Assembly (NCBI GenBank): GCA_933228675.1
Contig: OW121741.1
Span: forward strand, 138,744,621 to 138,808,620
Direction: 5' to 3'
Origin: Stomorhina lunata
Lineage: Eukaryota > Arthropoda > Insecta > Diptera > Rhiniidae
DNA length: 64,000 nucleotides
Below are positions 62,596-64,000 of the stretch, in pieces. The notes below the pieces were generated by a model, which saw only the letters and a program-made list of their open reading frames with translations, searched no databases and was not told where the DNA came from. Within the stretch, counting starts at the first letter, position 1. The number at the start of each line of letters is the position of its first letter. The translations under genes and the position numbers were made by a program.

Positions 62596-64000
62596 ATTTT
62601 TCAAAAATTTACTTTTTATAGTAAATTTTTCAAAAATTTACTTTTTATAGTAAATTTTTCAAAAATTTACTTTTTATAGTAAATTTTTCAAAAATTTACT
62701 TTTTATAGTAAATTTTTCAAAAATTTACTTTTTATAGTAAATTTTTCAAAAATTTACTTTTTATAGTAAATTTTTCAAAAATTTACTTTTTATAGTAAAT
62801 TTTTCAAAAATTTACTTTTTATAGTAAATTTTTCAAAAATTTACTTTTTATAGTAAATTTTTCAAAAATTTACTTTTTATAGTAAATTTTTCAAAAATTT
62901 ACTTTTTATAGTAAATTTTTCAAAAATTTACTTTTTATAGTAAATTTTTCAAAAATTTACTTTTTATAGTAAATTTTTCAAAAATTTACTTTTTATAGTA
63001 AATTTTTCAAAAATTTACTTTTTATAGTAAATTTTTCAAAAATTTACTTTTTATAGTAAATTTTTCAAAAATTTACTTTTTATAGTAAATTTTTCAAAAA
63101 TTTACTTTTTATAGTAAATTTTTCAAAAATTTACTTTTTATAGTAAATTTTTCAAAAATTTACTTTTTATAGTAAATTTTTCAAAAATTTACTTTTTATA
63201 GTAAATTTTTCAAAAATTTACTTTTTATAGTAAATTTTTCAAAAATTTACTTTTTATAGTAAATTTTTCAAAAATTTACTTTTTATAGTAAATTTTTCAA
63301 AAATTTACTTTTTATAGTAAATTTTTCAAAAATTTACTTTTTATAGTAAATTTTTCAAAAATTTACTTTTTTATAGTAAATTTTTCAAAAATTTACTTTT
63401 TATAGTAAATTTTTCAAAAATTTACTTTTTATAGTAAATTTTTCAAAAATTTACTTTTTATAGTAAATTTTTCAAAAATTTACTTTTTATAGTAAATTTT
63501 TCAAAAATTTACTTTTTATAGTAAATTTTTCAAAAATTTACTTTTTATAGTAAATTTTTCAAAAATTTACTTTTTATAGTAAATTTTTCAAAAATTTACT
63601 TTTTATAGTAAATTTTTCAAAAATTTACTTTTTATAGTAAATTTTTCAAAAATTTACTTTTTATAGTAAATTTTTCAAAAATTTACTTTTTATAGTAAAT
63701 TTTTCAAAAATTTACTTTTTATAGTAAATTTTTCAAAAATTTACTTTTTATAGTAAATTTTTCAAAAATTTACTTTTTATAGTAAATTTTTCAAAAATTT
63801 ACTTTTTATAGTAAATTTTTCAAAAATTTACTTTTTATAGTAAATTTTTCAAAAATTTACTTTTTATAGTAAATTTTTCAAAAATTTACTTTTTATAGTA
63901 AATTTTTCAAAATTTTACTTTTTATAGTAAATTTTTCAAAAATTTACTTTTTATAGTAAATTTTTCAAAAATTTACTTTTTATAAAAAATTTTTCAAAAA
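62596..64000 (-). repeat. 29-bp satellite array, reversed and running off the window
   Basis: On the plus strand the unit is TTTTTCAAAAATTTACTTTT plus TATAGTAAA (29 bp), repeated about 48 times and nearly identical; there is one extra T near 63370 and single changes near 63912 and 63984. Read on the minus strand it is AAAAAGTAAATTTTTGAAAA then ATTTACTAT. This equals the intron array at 13505-14998 except for one base (ATTTACTAT instead of ATTTCCTAT). The array continues past base 64000. Confidence 0.95.

Noticed and set aside
62440..62679. 79-codon frame running into the terminal satellite
   Set aside because: Half of it is satellite; no motif or conserved composition.

Overview
The window looks like nuclear DNA of a higher (cyclorrhaphous, probably calyptrate/blow-fly-like) fly. 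It is very AT-rich, with spliced genes (GT-AG introns, several interrupted by repeats), glutamine-runs built from mixed CAA/CAG codons, and many degenerate transposon remnants. Seven protein genes can be assembled exon by exon. From left to right they are: a fuseless-type membrane protein (+, 381-2722); an acylphosphatase-family protein (+, 13094-16238); cytochrome c oxidase subunit 6C/cyclope (-, 20185-20486); the nuclear-receptor coactivator NCOA6 (+, 24986-34342, with an open extension to 35485); a secreted trypsin-fold serine protease (+, 44022-45039); the mitochondrial RNA polymerase (-, 45283-50359, 11 coding exons, 1397 aa); and an unrecognised secreted coiled-coil protein (+, 57840-62158). 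From memory, fusl, an acylphosphatase (CG14022), Ncoa6 (CG14023) and cype (CG14028) lie close together on Drosophila chromosome arm 2L, so the left half probably keeps an old Muller-B neighbourhood.

The spaces between genes are mostly repeats. 2.7-12.2 kb holds degenerate AT-rich repeats, a 587-bp hairpin, a 30-bp tandem array, several MITE-like inverted-repeat elements and a Tc1/mariner relic. The first intron of the acylphosphatase gene carries about 1.5 kb of a 29-bp satellite. 15.1-19 kb has retrotransposon (LINE) remnants, a tRNA-derived SINE and an inverted-repeat element apparently inserted in a LINE 3' end. 36-43.4 kb holds an intact-ended non-autonomous hAT element with a perfect 8-bp target duplication, a fold-back element, a dispersed repeat and a second SINE copy. 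50.6-57.7 kb is repeat-rich spacer. The last 1.4 kb is the same 29-bp satellite in the opposite orientation, running off the end of the window.

The most interesting signal is at the NCOA6 3' end. The expected stop is a single TGA followed by C. The same frame then stays open for 380 more codons of acidic, low-complexity, protein-like sequence ending just before a polyadenylation signal. A second 3' splice site 81 nt downstream, in identical phase, would splice the TGA out. Either alternative splicing or stop readthrough would give a roughly 2970-residue isoform with an acidic tail. Other points worth checking are the loss of the catalytic arginine in the acylphosphatase, the paired satellite arrays that differ at one base per unit, and the nested element at 17396-18683.

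Three genes serve mitochondria or basic metabolism (PolrMT transcribes mtDNA, cype is a subunit of complex IV, acylphosphatase-like), one is a chromatin/transcription coactivator, one is a neuronal membrane protein, and two are secreted. They do not form a pathway.
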